DNA of 64,000 bases from positions 975,564 to 1,039,563 of the forward strand of contig NZ_LMKK01000001.1 in assembly GCF_001421485.1 (NCBI RefSeq). The letters are read 5' to 3'. Shown here piece by piece: positions 1-7,945 of the stretch. How positions within the stretch are numbered: position 1 is the stretch's first letter; each line of letters opens with the position of its first letter. The position numbers and the translations under genes are program-made. The notes beneath the pieces are model-generated. The model saw only the letters and a list, made by a program, of their open reading frames with translations. It did not search any database and was not told the origin of the DNA. This DNA comes from Agreia sp. Leaf210 (GTDB taxonomy: Bacteria; Actinomycetota; Actinomycetes; Actinomycetales; Microbacteriaceae).

Positions 1-262
1 CCAGCGTGGGGTTGTCGACGAAGTACTGCGTGACGCCGTTCGGGTCACTGGAGCGCTGCGGCACGAGCGAGCCGGGCACAGCCGCCAGCGCGAGCAGCAG
101 CAGCAGGAACAGCGCGGTGCGCATGCTCGAGAGCTGACGCCAGAACCAGCGTAGCCAGCCGACCACGCCCAGCTTGGGCTGGGTGATGGATGCCGAGCCG
201 CCGCCTCGTGCGGACTCGGGCGCCGGGCTCGGGGAATCGTAATGATCAGACGGGCGAGACAA
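1..262 (-). CDS. resB: Cytochrome c biogenesis protein ResB, 5' part only
   Basis: N-terminal ~87 residues of a ResB (Ccs1)-type membrane protein, the haem-delivery partner of CcsA in System II cytochrome c maturation. The visible part has a Ser/Pro/Gly-rich cytoplasmic head, then WLRWFWRQLSSMRTALFLL leading into the first membrane helix and the family-typical GSLVPQR segment. The gene runs off the left edge. No ATG is available in frame; the TTG at 260-262, behind a GGGGGTGATG stretch, is the likely start, which makes it overlap the ccdA stop region by 17 bp and suggests translational coupling. Confidence 0.8.
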   Translation of the reverse strand, partial: MSRPSDHYDSPSPAPESARGGGSASITQPKLGVVGWLRWFWRQLSSMRTALFLLLLLALAAVPGSLVPQRSSDPNGVTQYFVDNPTL

Positions 263-1001
263 AGGAGAACATCACCCCCTGCAGGTTGTTCATGACGATG
301 GTCCAGATTCCCGAGACCATCAGTAGACCGACGGCGATGAGCAGCGCTCCACCGATGATGTTGACGGCGCGAATATGCCGTTTGAGGAATGCGACCGATC
401 CGGTGACCCAGTTGAAGCCGAGGGCGACGAGAAAGAAGGGGATGCCGAGGCCGATGCAGTACACCAGGCCGAGCAGGGCACCCCGCCACGGGGAGGCTCC
501 GTTGAGGCTGAGCGCGGCGATGGCAGAGAGGGTCGGGCCGATGCAGGGAGTCCAGCCGAGCCCGAAGACGATGCCGAGCAACGGCGCACCGGCCAGCCCG
601 GTTGCGGGAGCCCACGACGGCTTGAAGGTGCGCTGCATGAAGGTGAACTGGCCGATGAAGACCAGGCCCAGCACGATGACGACGACGCCGAGAATGCGAG
701 TGATCAGGTCCTGCCAGGTGGTGAGCCAGGCGCCGACCGCGCCGAATGCCGCTCCGTAGGCCACGAAGACCAGCGAGAAACCGAGCACGAACAGAGCCAC
801 GCCGAGGAGTAGCCGGCCGCGGCCGCGCGCGCGACCCGTCGCATCCGGAGCCGAGGCGAAGCCGCCTATGTAGCCGAGGTAGCCCGGCACGAGCGGAAGA
901 ACGCACGGTGATGCGAACGACACCAGACCGGCCAGCAAGGCGATCGGCAGGGCGAGCAGCAACTGCCCGGAGAGCACCGCCTCCGCGAAGGGATTGTTCA
1001 C
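246..1001 (-). CDS. ccdA: CcdA-family thiol:disulfide transporter
   Basis: 251-residue integral membrane protein with about six hydrophobic segments. It carries the two conserved Cys-Pro motifs of the DsbD/CcdA family, one per half: SFASPCVLPLVPGYLG near the N-terminus and GWTPCIGPT in the second half. Family role: moves electrons from cytoplasmic thioredoxin across the membrane to keep apocytochrome c haem-binding cysteines reduced. It lies 5 bp downstream of the ResA-like thioredoxin gene and overlaps resB, so the three make one cytochrome c maturation operon read leftwards. Confidence 0.93.
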   Translation of the reverse strand: MNNPFAEAVLSGQLLLALPIALLAGLVSFASPCVLPLVPGYLGYIGGFASAPDATGRARGRGRLLLGVALFVLGFSLVFVAYGAAFGAVGAWLTTWQDLITRILGVVVIVLGLVFIGQFTFMQRTFKPSWAPATGLAGAPLLGIVFGLGWTPCIGPTLSAIAALSLNGASPWRGALLGLVYCIGLGIPFFLVALGFNWVTGSVAFLKRHIRAVNIIGGALLIAVGLLMVSGIWTIVMNNLQGVMFSFVSPV

Positions 1002-1006
1002 CGGTG

Positions 1007-1618
1007 CTAGCTCGACTCGGCGATGGTGTCGCGAATGAGCGTGTCGAGAATCGACGGCTCACTCACCTGGCCGAGGATGCGAGCGGCGACCCGGCCCTGC
1101 TTGTCGATGACGAGGGTGGTCGGCACCGCATTCGGCGACACCTCTCCGCTGAACGCGAGCTGCAGCGCGCCGTCTGTGTCGATCACAGAGGGGTACTCGA
1201 TGCCGTAGTTCTTCTCGAAGCTGATGGCCTGGGGCGCCTGGTCGCGCACGTTGACCCCGAGGAAGCTCGCGCCCTGTCCGTCGTACTTCGCACTGAGCTT
1301 CGCGAGGTCGGGGGCCTCGACCCGGCACGGCGCGCAACTGGCGTACCAGAAGTTGAGCACGACAACCTCGCCCGAGTAGTCGGCCTGGCTCACCGTGGAG
1401 CCCTCGGCCGTGGTGCCGCTGAAGTCGACGGCCTGCTGTCGCGACTCGGGCTCGATCTCGGTGACCGTGCCGTCGCCGGCGATGTAGTTCTTGCTGTCGC
1501 CCGAGAGGTACTGGTCTGCGAGGGGATCGTTCGAACATCCCGCCAGCAGCAGGGCACCGGCCACGACGAGACCCGCGACCCCCGCTTTGGCAGCGCGGCG
1601 CATCCGGATGCCGGTCAT
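1007..1618 (-). CDS. ResA/TlpA-like thioredoxin lipoprotein
   Basis: 203-residue exported thioredoxin-fold protein. A signal peptide ends in a lipobox (LLAGC, Cys28). The thioredoxin domain starts near residue 65 with the redox motif CAPC at 95-98 in the context FWYASCAPCR, followed by the cis-Pro region VPTTLVID. Predicted to reduce apocytochrome c cysteines with electrons from CcdA, outside the membrane. The ATG at 1618 overlaps the upstream phosphatase stop (ATGA), which is why I use it rather than an in-frame start about 114 nt further upstream. Confidence 0.92.
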   Translation of the reverse strand: MTGIRMRRAAKAGVAGLVVAGALLLAGCSNDPLADQYLSGDSKNYIAGDGTVTEIEPESRQQAVDFSGTTAEGSTVSQADYSGEVVVLNFWYASCAPCRVEAPDLAKLSAKYDGQGASFLGVNVRDQAPQAISFEKNYGIEYPSVIDTDGALQLAFSGEVSPNAVPTTLVIDKQGRVAARILGQVSEPSILDTLIRDTIAESS

Positions 1619-2259
1619 ACGGCACCCACGTCGGTCGCGTTCTCGGCAAGATCGGCGGCTGGATCGACGTACCCCGACTCGACCCAGCGGTTGCCCACGC
1701 GCTCGAAGCTCGTGATGCTCGAGAGCTCGCATCGGCGGCGGCGCGGATCGTGGAAGAGGGGTTTCGCGGCGACCGCGAGATGTGTCGTCCAGATGGGGAG
1801 TTGATGGCTCACGAGCACGACGTCTCCCGACTCGACGGAGTTGTAGGCGTCACTCATGGCGGCCAGCATCCGGATCTTGATCGAAGCGTACGGTTCGCCC
1901 CACGTGGGGATGGTGGGGTTGCGGAGCCACGGCCAGGTGCGTGGGCTCTTGAGCGCGGAGCTGCGGCCGCGCATATTCAGCCCCTCGAAGCGGTTCGTGG
2001 GCTCGATGATGCGCGGATCGGTGATGATCGGCAGCTCGAACGCCTGCGAGATCGGTTGGGCCGACTCCTGCGTGCGCTGCAGGGGAGATGCGTAGAGGGC
2101 ACTGACACTGCGGCGCCTCTCGACGAGCTCGGCCGCGGCGGAGCGCGCCATCTCGTGCCCGAGATCGGAGAGACCGAATCCCGGGAGTCGCCCGTAGAGC
2201 ACACGTTGGGGATTGAAGACCTCGCCGTGACGCACGAGATGGATCTGGCTGGCTACCAC
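1615..2259 (-). CDS. Histidine phosphatase family protein (phosphoglycerate mutase-like)
   Basis: 214-residue protein opening almost at once with the catalytic LVRHGEV motif of the histidine phosphatase superfamily; later conserved parts include SPLQRTQES and VLVSHQLPI (second catalytic His). The substrate cannot be told from sequence. The GTG at 2257-2259 is favoured because a TAAACT -10-like hexamer (2267-2272) sits 7 nt upstream, the leaderless spacing seen repeatedly in this window; an in-frame ATG at 2307 would add 16 non-conserved residues. First gene of the resA-ccdA-resB transcription unit. Confidence 0.87.
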   Translation of the reverse strand: MVASQIHLVRHGEVFNPQRVLYGRLPGFGLSDLGHEMARSAAAELVERRRSVSALYASPLQRTQESAQPISQAFELPIITDPRIIEPTNRFEGLNMRGRSSALKSPRTWPWLRNPTIPTWGEPYASIKIRMLAAMSDAYNSVESGDVVLVSHQLPIWTTHLAVAAKPLFHDPRRRRCELSSITSFERVGNRWVESGYVDPAADLAENATDVGAV

Positions 2260-2332
2260 GGAGTCCAGTTTACGGAGCCTCGGTCGGGGAAAAGCTGATA
2301 GCCGCATGATGCGCTTACAGAGAAGCCCAACA

Positions 2333-2349
2333 AAGTAGGCAAACTACTT
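2333..2349. promoter_or_regulatory. Short dyad in the promoter region of the small membrane peptide gene
   Basis: AAGTAG (2333-2338) and CTACTT (2344-2349) form a perfect 6-bp inverted repeat around GCAAA, in the AT-richer 2310-2400 intergenic stretch, which also holds repeated TAGTTAGTT. It is a candidate operator for the XRE regulator encoded 300 bp downstream; the link is inferred from position only. Confidence 0.35.
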
Positions 2350-2423
2350 CTCGGTGCAAGAAATAGTTAGTTGTGCTTCTGCGTTGAGAAGTTGAGACTT
2401 ATCACAAGAAAGGTTCACAACTC

Positions 2424-2552
2424 ATGCTTATCGCCATCGTCGTATCGTCCATCTTCGCCACCATCTCGGTCGCCGGCATCGCCGCAACCGTGCGCGCCGT
2501 CGCCACCGACGGCTACCGCCGCCAGCCCACGCGCGAGTACGCCGCACGCTGA
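2424..2552 (+). CDS. 42-residue single-pass membrane peptide
   Basis: Small ORF with an ATG preceded by a good ribosome binding site (AAGAAAGG, about 9 nt upstream). The product starts MLIAIVVSSIFATISVAG, a hydrophobic helix of about 24 residues, and ends in a cationic tail containing DGYRRQPTREY. Resembles short actinobacterial membrane proteins with a DGYRRxPT-type tail, but I do not know its function. It lies about 100 bp upstream of an XRE regulator on the same strand. Confidence 0.6.
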   Translation: MLIAIVVSSIFATISVAGIAATVRAVATDGYRRQPTREYAAR

Positions 2553-2600
2553 CGCCGAGTCCCTGCCGAGACTCGAGTCCTGGCAGGGCACAAACGCATT

Positions 2601-2614
2601 GAGCGTCGACGCTC
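2601..2614. promoter_or_regulatory. Perfect 14-bp palindrome upstream of XRE gene
   Basis: GAGCGTCGACGCTC is a perfect palindrome located 35 bp before the GTG start of the XRE regulator gene. A plausible autoregulatory operator; being GC-rich it could also be chance. Confidence 0.3.
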
Positions 2615-2649
2615 TGGCCTCGCTTCTCTTATGCGCGACATCATGACGC

Positions 2650-2964
2650 GTGACCAAAACGCACTCGGATGCCGCCGCGATTCTCGGCGAACGAGTGCGC
2701 GAACAGCGTCTCAAGCTGGGTCTCACTCTTGAAGACCTCGCCTCGCTGTCAGAGATGCATTGGACCAGCGTCGGCAAGATCGAACGCGGCCAGGTGCACC
2801 CCAACGTCGAGACACTGGTGCGGCTCGCGACTGCGCTCAACGCAGACCCGGGCTTCTTCGTCGAAGGCTTGAACGCGTCGATGTACTCCAAGCGCGTGCA
2901 CGGCCTCACCGCCGCAGACTTCATTCGCGAACGCGAGGCGTCGCGGCGCTCCGAGGCGTCCTGA
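2650..2964 (+). CDS. XRE-family helix-turn-helix regulator
   Basis: 104-residue protein made almost entirely of one Cro/C1-type HTH domain (about residues 10-70), with the typical segments LGERVREQRLKLGLTLEDLA, HWTSVGKIERG and PNVETLVRLATAL. No effector domain follows, only a short charged tail. The GTG at 2650 is the first start after an in-frame stop at 2644-2646. It probably regulates itself and the small membrane peptide gene upstream. Confidence 0.85.
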   Translation: MTKTHSDAAAILGERVREQRLKLGLTLEDLASLSEMHWTSVGKIERGQVHPNVETLVRLATALNADPGFFVEGLNASMYSKRVHGLTAADFIREREASRRSEAS

Positions 2965-2989
2965 CCGCTTCACGCGGCAGGCAACACCG

Positions 2990-3565
2990 TCACGAGGTCG
3001 GGCGCGACCGCATCCATTCGTCGCGCGTGAGCACGTAACGCACGTGCGCCCTGATGGGCGACCCCTCGGGCACGACCGGATGCGCGAAATCGTCGACATG
3101 GCGCATGCCGAGACGGCGCATTACGCCGCGCGACGGCTCGTTGATGACCGCCGTGATGGAGTTGACCTCCTGAAGCGCCGGAGCAGCGTCCGGCGCGAAC
3201 GCGGCATCCAGCGCGGCGGTCGCCGCCTCGAGGGCGAAACCCTGCCGCCAGTGCGCGCGGGCGACCCGCCAGCCGATCTCCATGCCGTCAGAACCGGGCA
3301 CACCCTCGGGCATCGGCCCGACGCCCGTGAAGCCGATGAACTCGCCGGTGTCACGACGTTCCATGGCCCAGCGCCCGTGGCCGTGCAGATCGAAGCCCGC
3401 GTCGATCCGTTCGGCCGAGAGGTCGCTCCTCTCGCGATCGAGCACAGCGGGAAAGTAGCGCATCACCTCGGGGTCGGCGTTCATCGCCGCGTAAGGCTCA
3501 CGGTCGGACGAGCGCCAGCGGCGAAGGATGAGCCTCGGCGTCTCGAGCTGCGCCGTCGCGGTCAT
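2990..3565 (-). CDS. GNAT family N-acetyltransferase (RimJ/RimL type)
   Basis: 191-residue acetyltransferase: starts TAQLETPRLILRRW, typical of the RimJ/RimL branch, then GFTGVGP, GWRVARAHWRQGFALEA (acetyl-CoA loop) and a late NEPSRGVMRRLGMRH motif. The acceptor, whether protein N-terminus or small molecule, is unknown. Its ATG overlaps the stop of the Dabb gene by one base (TGATG), so it is the last gene of a three-gene minus-strand operon. Confidence 0.88.
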   Translation of the reverse strand: MTATAQLETPRLILRRWRSSDREPYAAMNADPEVMRYFPAVLDRERSDLSAERIDAGFDLHGHGRWAMERRDTGEFIGFTGVGPMPEGVPGSDGMEIGWRVARAHWRQGFALEAATAALDAAFAPDAAPALQEVNSITAVINEPSRGVMRRLGMRHVDDFAHPVVPEGSPIRAHVRYVLTRDEWMRSRPTS

Positions 3566-3864
3566 CAGAGTTCGAAGTCGACGCTCGCCCGCGCCGAGAC
3601 GAGCGGCCTGACGACGTCGACGGCCTTCAGGTGCTCGGGGTGCACCTGGTACGTCTCCAGCCCATCGAGATCGTCGTAGTCGGCGACGAGGCAGATGTCC
3701 CAGTTCTGATCGGCGTACGCCACGTTGGGTCCGATCGAGAAGCTCTTGATCTCGGGGATGATCGCGGGAAGCGGGGCGAGGGCGGCCTGGATGGAGGCGG
3801 CAGCGGCCACCTTGCCCTCGTCGTCTTCTGCGGCGAGCTTCCATGCGACGACGTGACGGATCAT
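3565..3864 (-). CDS. Dabb (stress-responsive A/B barrel) domain protein
   Basis: 99-residue single-domain Dabb protein: begins IRHVVAWKL, has a central IKSFSIGPN segment and the QVHPEHLKAVDVVRPLV C-terminal stretch, fitting the ferredoxin-like Dabb fold, which usually dimerises. Biochemical role unknown in most members. The ATG overlaps the glutaredoxin-like gene by 4 bp (ATGA). Confidence 0.87.
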   Translation of the reverse strand: MIRHVVAWKLAAEDDEGKVAAAASIQAALAPLPAIIPEIKSFSIGPNVAYADQNWDICLVADYDDLDGLETYQVHPEHLKAVDVVRPLVSARASVDFEL

Positions 3865-4142
3865 GCGGACTCCTCGAGTTCGGTGGTGAGAGCGTTCGTG
3901 AGGCGCGCCGGGTCGACGCGCCAGATGGTGTGCACGCGCCCGTTGATCAGCACCACGGGAATCTCCTCGACGTATTCATCGAAGAGCTCCGGGTCGTCGA
4001 GGATCGACTTCTCGTCGAAGTCCACCGAGGCAGAACTGTCGCGCTGCGGGATCGTCGCCAGTACGTCTGCCACGACCTGTCGGGCATCATCGCAGAGATG
4101 GCAGCCCGGCTTCGAGAGCAGGGTGAGCTGGATGGCGGGCAC
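3861..4142 (-). CDS. Glutaredoxin-family (DUF836-like) thiol protein
   Basis: 93-residue thioredoxin-fold protein with LLSKPGCHLCDDAR (redox motif CHLC at about residues 14-17) and the cis-proline segment EEIPVVLINGR. Predicted small cytoplasmic thiol-disulfide oxidoreductase. The GTG start at 4142 is supported by a TAGGGT box (4149-4154) ending 6 nt upstream, i.e. a leaderless start. It heads the operon with the Dabb and GNAT genes and diverges from the HAD hydrolase gene. Confidence 0.88.
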   Translation of the reverse strand: MPAIQLTLLSKPGCHLCDDARQVVADVLATIPQRDSSASVDFDEKSILDDPELFDEYVEEIPVVLINGRVHTIWRVDPARLTNALTTELEESA

Positions 4143-4200
4143 TCATTCACCCTAGCCCCCGGCGCTGTCGCGCAGCCCGGGTGAGTACCATGGAGAACCC

Positions 4201-4974
4201 ATGCCGAATACCGAACTCCCGTCTGGCGGCGGCCGCGAATCGCCCGCCGGAGACCGCCCTGTCATCGCGTTCTTCGACGTCGACAACACGCTCCTGCGCG
4301 GCGCGAGCATCTGGCATGTGGCCATCGGCGCGTGGCGACGCGGCATGCTCTCGCCCCGCGACATCTGGCGCTTCTTCTGGCAGCAGCGACACTTCATCAA
4401 GGTCGGCGAGAACATGGGCCACCTCAGCGACATTAAAGAGAAGGCGCTGCTTCTCATCGCGGGCAAGACTCAGGCCGAGATCCGCTCATTGAGCGAGGAC
4501 ATCTTCGATCGCCGCATCAGCCAGCGACTGTGGCCCGAGACCGTGGCGCTCACCAAAGAGCACCTCGCGATGGGGCACCAGGTCTGGATCGTCTCTGCCA
4601 CAGCCAGCGAGGTCGCCGACGTCTTCGCGAGCCGACTCGGCTTGACCGGCGCACTGGGAACCCGCTTCGAGTCGAAAGACGGCGTCTACACGGGCGTGCT
4701 CGAGGGCCCCGTCATGCACGCGCAAGACAAAGCCGACGCGTCGATCGCCCTCGCGAACGGAGCCGGCGTCGACCCCACCGAATGCTGGGCCTACTCCGAC
4801 TCGAGCAACGACATTCCGTTGCTGTCGTTCGTCGGCCATCCGGTCGTGGTGAACCCCGACCACGCGCTGCTCGCCCACGCCACCAAGCACGACTGGCCGG
4901 TGATGCGGTTGAACCCGTCGAGCATCAAAGATGCACGCAAGCGCGTACGCCGAGAGGCCCGCCGAGCTCGCTGA
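4201..4974 (+). CDS. HAD-IB family hydrolase (SerB-like)
   Basis: 257-residue HAD-superfamily phosphatase. Motif I is FFDVDNTLL (Asp26 nucleophile, Asp28), motif II is WIVSATAS, and the metal-binding motif IV is YSDSSNDIPLL, matching the IB subgroup around phosphoserine phosphatase. The helical cap lies between about residues 38 and 120, and a basic tail (KDARKRVRREARRAR) could contact membranes or nucleic acid. Actual substrate unknown. A hairpin repeat follows directly. Confidence 0.9.
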   Translation: MPNTELPSGGGRESPAGDRPVIAFFDVDNTLLRGASIWHVAIGAWRRGMLSPRDIWRFFWQQRHFIKVGENMGHLSDIKEKALLLIAGKTQAEIRSLSEDIFDRRISQRLWPETVALTKEHLAMGHQVWIVSATASEVADVFASRLGLTGALGTRFESKDGVYTGVLEGPVMHAQDKADASIALANGAGVDPTECWAYSDSSNDIPLLSFVGHPVVVNPDHALLAHATKHDWPVMRLNPSSIKDARKRVRREARRAR

Positions 4975-4980
4975 TCCGGC

Positions 4981-5048
4981 GTCCGCGCCGGTTGGGCGCA
5001 TCCGCGCCCGATCGACCAGCAGCGGATGCGCCCGATCGGCGCGGATGC
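4981..5048. repeat. Four-box intergenic hairpin repeat, copy 1
   Basis: Two GCATCCGCGCC-type boxes followed by two reverse-complement boxes form one long hairpin: arms about 4982-5005 and 5022-5045, the only imperfections being G-U-compatible positions, around a 16-nt loop. It sits just after the HAD hydrolase stop and faces the bS22 gene. Three more copies lie at 6706, 7836 and 51440. Confidence 0.8.
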
Positions 5049-5073
5049 GGCCGCCAAGGCGCGCGGGCACAGC

Positions 5074-5101
5074 AAAAGCGCCAGACCTCAGGCCTGGCGC
5101 T
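5074..5101 (-). terminator. Rho-independent terminator of the bS22 gene
   Basis: On the minus strand the arms AGCGCCAG and CTGGCGCT (8 bp, perfect) are followed by TTTTGCT. It lies about 40 bp beyond the bS22 stop codon, so it fits as that gene's terminator. Confidence 0.75.
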
Positions 5102-5140
5102 GGTGCTACATCGGCAGCGCTATGAGCGCTGCACGAGATG

Positions 5141-5239
5141 CTACTTCTTGTTGCGGCGCTGGTGACGTGTCTTGCGAAGCAGCTTGCGGTGCTTCTTCTT
5201 CGCCATACGCTTGCGACGCTTCTTGATTACTGAACCCAC
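5141..5239 (-). CDS. Small ribosomal subunit protein bS22 (AURKAIP1/COX24 domain)
   Basis: Very short gene with a GTG start and a TGAGGT ribosome binding site. The 32-residue product begins MGSVIKKRRKRMAKKKHRK and is more than half Lys/Arg. This matches the actinobacterial AURKAIP1/COX24-domain protein found in mycobacterial 30S structures and named bS22. Such genes are easily missed because of their size. It is a single-gene unit ending in the hairpin at 5074-5101. Confidence 0.92.
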   Translation of the reverse strand: MGSVIKKRRKRMAKKKHRKLLRKTRHQRRNKK

Positions 5240-5362
5240 AGGGACCTCACGATTTTGAGCTTCGCTGCGCAGATCGCAGCGGAAGAGAATTTTGCCTCGG
5301 AGCAGTCTACAAGGCCGAACGCTGAACGACTAATGCGCCCGACCAGCGCATAGGCTGAAGCC

Positions 5363-6694
5363 ATGGTTCGCGACTTCGACATTCCCCAACAGCGCTCGCT
5401 CGTCACAGAACTGCCCGGGCCCAATTCGGTCGCCCTGCAGGAGCGGCGGGAGCGCTCCGTCTCGCGCGGCGCCGGCACCCTGGCGAACATCTACATGGAC
5501 CGCGGTGCCGGAGCGATCCTCGTCGACGTCGACGGCAACCAGCTGATCGATCTCGGGTGCGGAATCGGTGTCACCACGATCGGCCACGCGCATCCGGATG
5601 TCGCCGCAGCCGCCGCCGCGCAGGCCGGCAAGCTGACCCACACCCTGTTCACCGTCACCCCCTACGAGAACTACGTGCGGGTGGCCGAGAAGCTGGCGGA
5701 GATCACTCCTGGCGACTTTGAGAAGCACTCGATCCTCGTGAATTCGGGCGCCGAAGCGGTGGAGAACGCGGTGAAGATCGCCCGCAAGTTCACCGGGCGC
5801 CGGGCGATCGTGAGCCTCGACCACGCGTTCCACGGCCGAACGAACCTCACCATGGCCATGACCTACCGCCCCTGGCCCGAGCGCGCCGGCATGGGGCCGT
5901 TCCCCGGCGAGGTCTACAGCGTTCCCACGAGCTACCCGTTCCGCGACGGGCTCTCCGGACCTGAGGCCGCTGAGAAGACCATCGACTACATCACGACCCA
6001 CATCGGCGCGTCCGAGATCGCCGCGTTCTTCGTGGAGCCGATCCAAGGCGACGGCGGCGTGGTCATTCCGGCACCCGGGTACTTCGCCCGCATCGCCGAG
6101 TTCTGCCGCGAGAACGGCATCGTCTTCGTCGCCGACGAGATCCAGGCCGGCATCGCCCGCACCGGAGCCTGGTACTCGATCGAGCACCACGACGGCGTGA
6201 TCCCCGACCTCATCACCACGGCCAAGGGCATCGCGGGCGGGTTCCCTCTCGCCGCGGTCACGGGTCGCGCAGAGATCATGGATGCCGTGCAGCCCGGCGG
6301 CATCGGCGGCACGTTCGGCGGCAACCCGGTCTCGACCGCGGCCGCCCTCGAAGTGTTCGACATCATCGAGCGCGAGGGCCTGCTGGCCGAGGCGCAGCGG
6401 GTCGAGGCGTCGCTCAGGGCGCGCATCGGCGACTGGGCCGAGAGGTTCGACGTGGTCGGCGAGGTGCGCGGCAAGGGTGCCATGTTCGGCGTCGAGCTCG
6501 TCAAGCCCGGCACGCGCGAGCCCAACCCCGAGGCCCTGACCGCCATCCTGAAGTACGCCACCACGCACGGCGTGATCGTGCTGGATGCGGGCAGCTGGGA
6601 CTCGGTGCTGCGCATCATGCCGTCGGTCGTCATCAGCGACGAACTGATCGACGACGCGGCGACGGTCCTCGAAGAGGCGCTGGCCACGCTCTAG
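5363..6694 (+). CDS. gabT: 4-aminobutyrate--2-oxoglutarate aminotransferase
   Basis: 443-residue class III PLP-dependent aminotransferase. It shows VNSGAEAVENAVKIARK, the AFHGRT motif that stacks on the cofactor, FVEPIQGDGGV, the VADEIQAG Asp, and TTAKGIAGGFPL with the Schiff-base Lys. Full length and closest in pattern to GabT (GABA to succinate semialdehyde); related omega-aminotransferases cannot be ruled out. No succinate semialdehyde dehydrogenase is adjacent. A TAGGCT box (5351-5356) ends 6 nt before the ATG, suggesting a leaderless transcript. Confidence 0.9.
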   Translation: MVRDFDIPQQRSLVTELPGPNSVALQERRERSVSRGAGTLANIYMDRGAGAILVDVDGNQLIDLGCGIGVTTIGHAHPDVAAAAAAQAGKLTHTLFTVTPYENYVRVAEKLAEITPGDFEKHSILVNSGAEAVENAVKIARKFTGRRAIVSLDHAFHGRTNLTMAMTYRPWPERAGMGPFPGEVYSVPTSYPFRDGLSGPEAAEKTIDYITTHIGASEIAAFFVEPIQGDGGVVIPAPGYFARIAEFCRENGIVFVADEIQAGIARTGAWYSIEHHDGVIPDLITTAKGIAGGFPLAAVTGRAEIMDAVQPGGIGGTFGGNPVSTAAALEVFDIIEREGLLAEAQRVEASLRARIGDWAERFDVVGEVRGKGAMFGVELVKPGTREPNPEALTAILKYATTHGVIVLDAGSWDSVLRIMPSVVISDELIDDAATVLEEALATL

Positions 6695-6705
6695 CCGCCG
6701 CGCTC

Positions 6706-6777
6706 GCATCCGCGCCTGTTGGGGGCATCCGCGCCTGGTCGGCCGGTAGCGGATGCGCCGAACCGGCGCGGACGTGC
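6706..6777. repeat. Four-box intergenic hairpin repeat, copy 2
   Basis: Boxes at about 6706, 6725, 6750 and 6764 (two GCATCCGCGCC, two inverted) form a hairpin with arms of about 24 nt and a loop around 6735-6748. It lies 12 bp after the gabT stop and upstream of the AbiEi-like gene. The outermost right box is degraded (GCGGACGTGC). Confidence 0.78.
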
Positions 6778-6875
6778 GCGCCGACCACTCCTCCCCTCGA
6801 ACGTCGCACGCGAGCTGTGCACAATGTGCGGATGAGAATGGGTCGGAGAGATCACGGTGCCGCACGCTGTCGTGC

Positions 6876-7835
6876 ATGACTACCGAAAACACGCCACGGC
6901 CTGTGCTCATCCGCGAGTTCGAGAGGGTGGGAGGTGACCGGCACGCGCTTGCGCGGGCGAAGACATCGGGGCGTGCCGTGCGGCTTCGGCGGGGTGTCTA
7001 TGCGTCTGCCGCCGACTGGGCCGACCTCAATGACCTCGACCGTTATCTGCTGCGCGTGCGAGGTGTTGCCGAGACGCGACGCGAGCGCCCGGTGCTTTCT
7101 CACTGGTCCGCAGCGGCGATCTGGGGCATCCCGATCATCGGGCGCTGGCCGGCCGAGGTGCATCGAGTGATCGATCGCACATCGGGCGGACGCTCGAAAG
7201 ACGGCATCATCGCCCACGTCACCGAGATGGCGTCGGTCGATGTCGTCGAGGTCGACGGACTGCTCGTGACATCGTTCGTTCGAACGATCATCGATCTGGC
7301 CACGGTGAGTTCGGCGATGTCCGGTGTAGCCAGCGCCGAATACGCGCTCCACCGCAAGCGGCCCGGCCATCTCACGAAGGAGCGACTACTCGCGGAGTGG
7401 GAAGCCGCGAAGCCGTTGAAGGCCCATGCACGATCGCTGCGCATTCTCGAGTTCGCTACGCACCTCGCGGACTCTCCGGCCGAATCCGCGGGACGCGTGA
7501 ACATGTACCTGGCGGGTTTTCCCCAGCCTCGCCTGCAAACCCCGTTCTTCGACGTCGACGGTTTCATCGGCGAACCGGATTACGACTTCGAGGGCTTCGA
7601 CCACCTCGGAGAAGTGGACGGAAAGGTCAAGTACTTCAAGCCGGAATACCTCCGCGGGCGCAATGCGGGCGACGTGATCTACGAAGAGAAGATCCGTGAG
7701 GACAGGTTCAAGGCGCTGCCCAGAAAGGTCACGCGCTGGGACTGGCCGATCTGCATCAGCATTCCGAAGCTGCGAGCGCGCCTCCTGCGTGATGGACTGC
7801 CCATCGTAAATCCGCACCGCCGCTGGCATCGCTGA
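6876..7835 (+). CDS. AbiEi/DUF559-like protein with winged-helix N-terminus
   Basis: 319-residue protein of a type abundant in actinobacteria. The N-terminal part (about 1-60: LIREFERVGG, AVRLRRGVYA) resembles the AbiEi antitoxin winged-helix region. The C-terminal part, with EPDYDFEGFDHLGEVDGKVK, YEEKIREDRFK and VTRWDWP, has the acidic and E-x-K pattern of a DUF559/Vsr-like nuclease fold. No AbiEii-type nucleotidyltransferase toxin is adjacent, so a toxin-antitoxin role is not supported here. The ATG at 6876 is the first convincing start. The gene is flanked on both sides by hairpin repeats (6706 and 7836). Confidence 0.7.
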   Translation: MTTENTPRPVLIREFERVGGDRHALARAKTSGRAVRLRRGVYASAADWADLNDLDRYLLRVRGVAETRRERPVLSHWSAAAIWGIPIIGRWPAEVHRVIDRTSGGRSKDGIIAHVTEMASVDVVEVDGLLVTSFVRTIIDLATVSSAMSGVASAEYALHRKRPGHLTKERLLAEWEAAKPLKAHARSLRILEFATHLADSPAESAGRVNMYLAGFPQPRLQTPFFDVDGFIGEPDYDFEGFDHLGEVDGKVKYFKPEYLRGRNAGDVIYEEKIREDRFKALPRKVTRWDWPICISIPKLRARLLRDGLPIVNPHRRWHR

Positions 7836-7906
7836 GTATCCGCGCCTGTTCGGGGTATCCGCGCCTGGACGAGCAGGAGCGGATGCGCCCAGTAGGCGCG
7901 GATGCG
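7836..7906. repeat. Four-box intergenic hairpin repeat, copy 3
   Basis: Starts at the base after the AbiEi-like gene's TGA. Boxes read GTATCCGCGCC, GTATCCGCGCC, then CGGATGCGCC and GGCGCGGATGC. Arms pair over about 25 nt with a few mismatches, and the loop is near 7866-7878. Confidence 0.78.
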
Positions 7907-7945
7907 GCGGGAGGCAAGCGGCGGGCGGCAGGAACCGCCGCTGGG

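Noticed and set aside
6876..7835. A complete AbiE toxin-antitoxin pair
   Set aside because: There is no AbiEii nucleotidyltransferase next to it; only the AbiEi-like protein is present, with a nuclease-like C-terminus instead.
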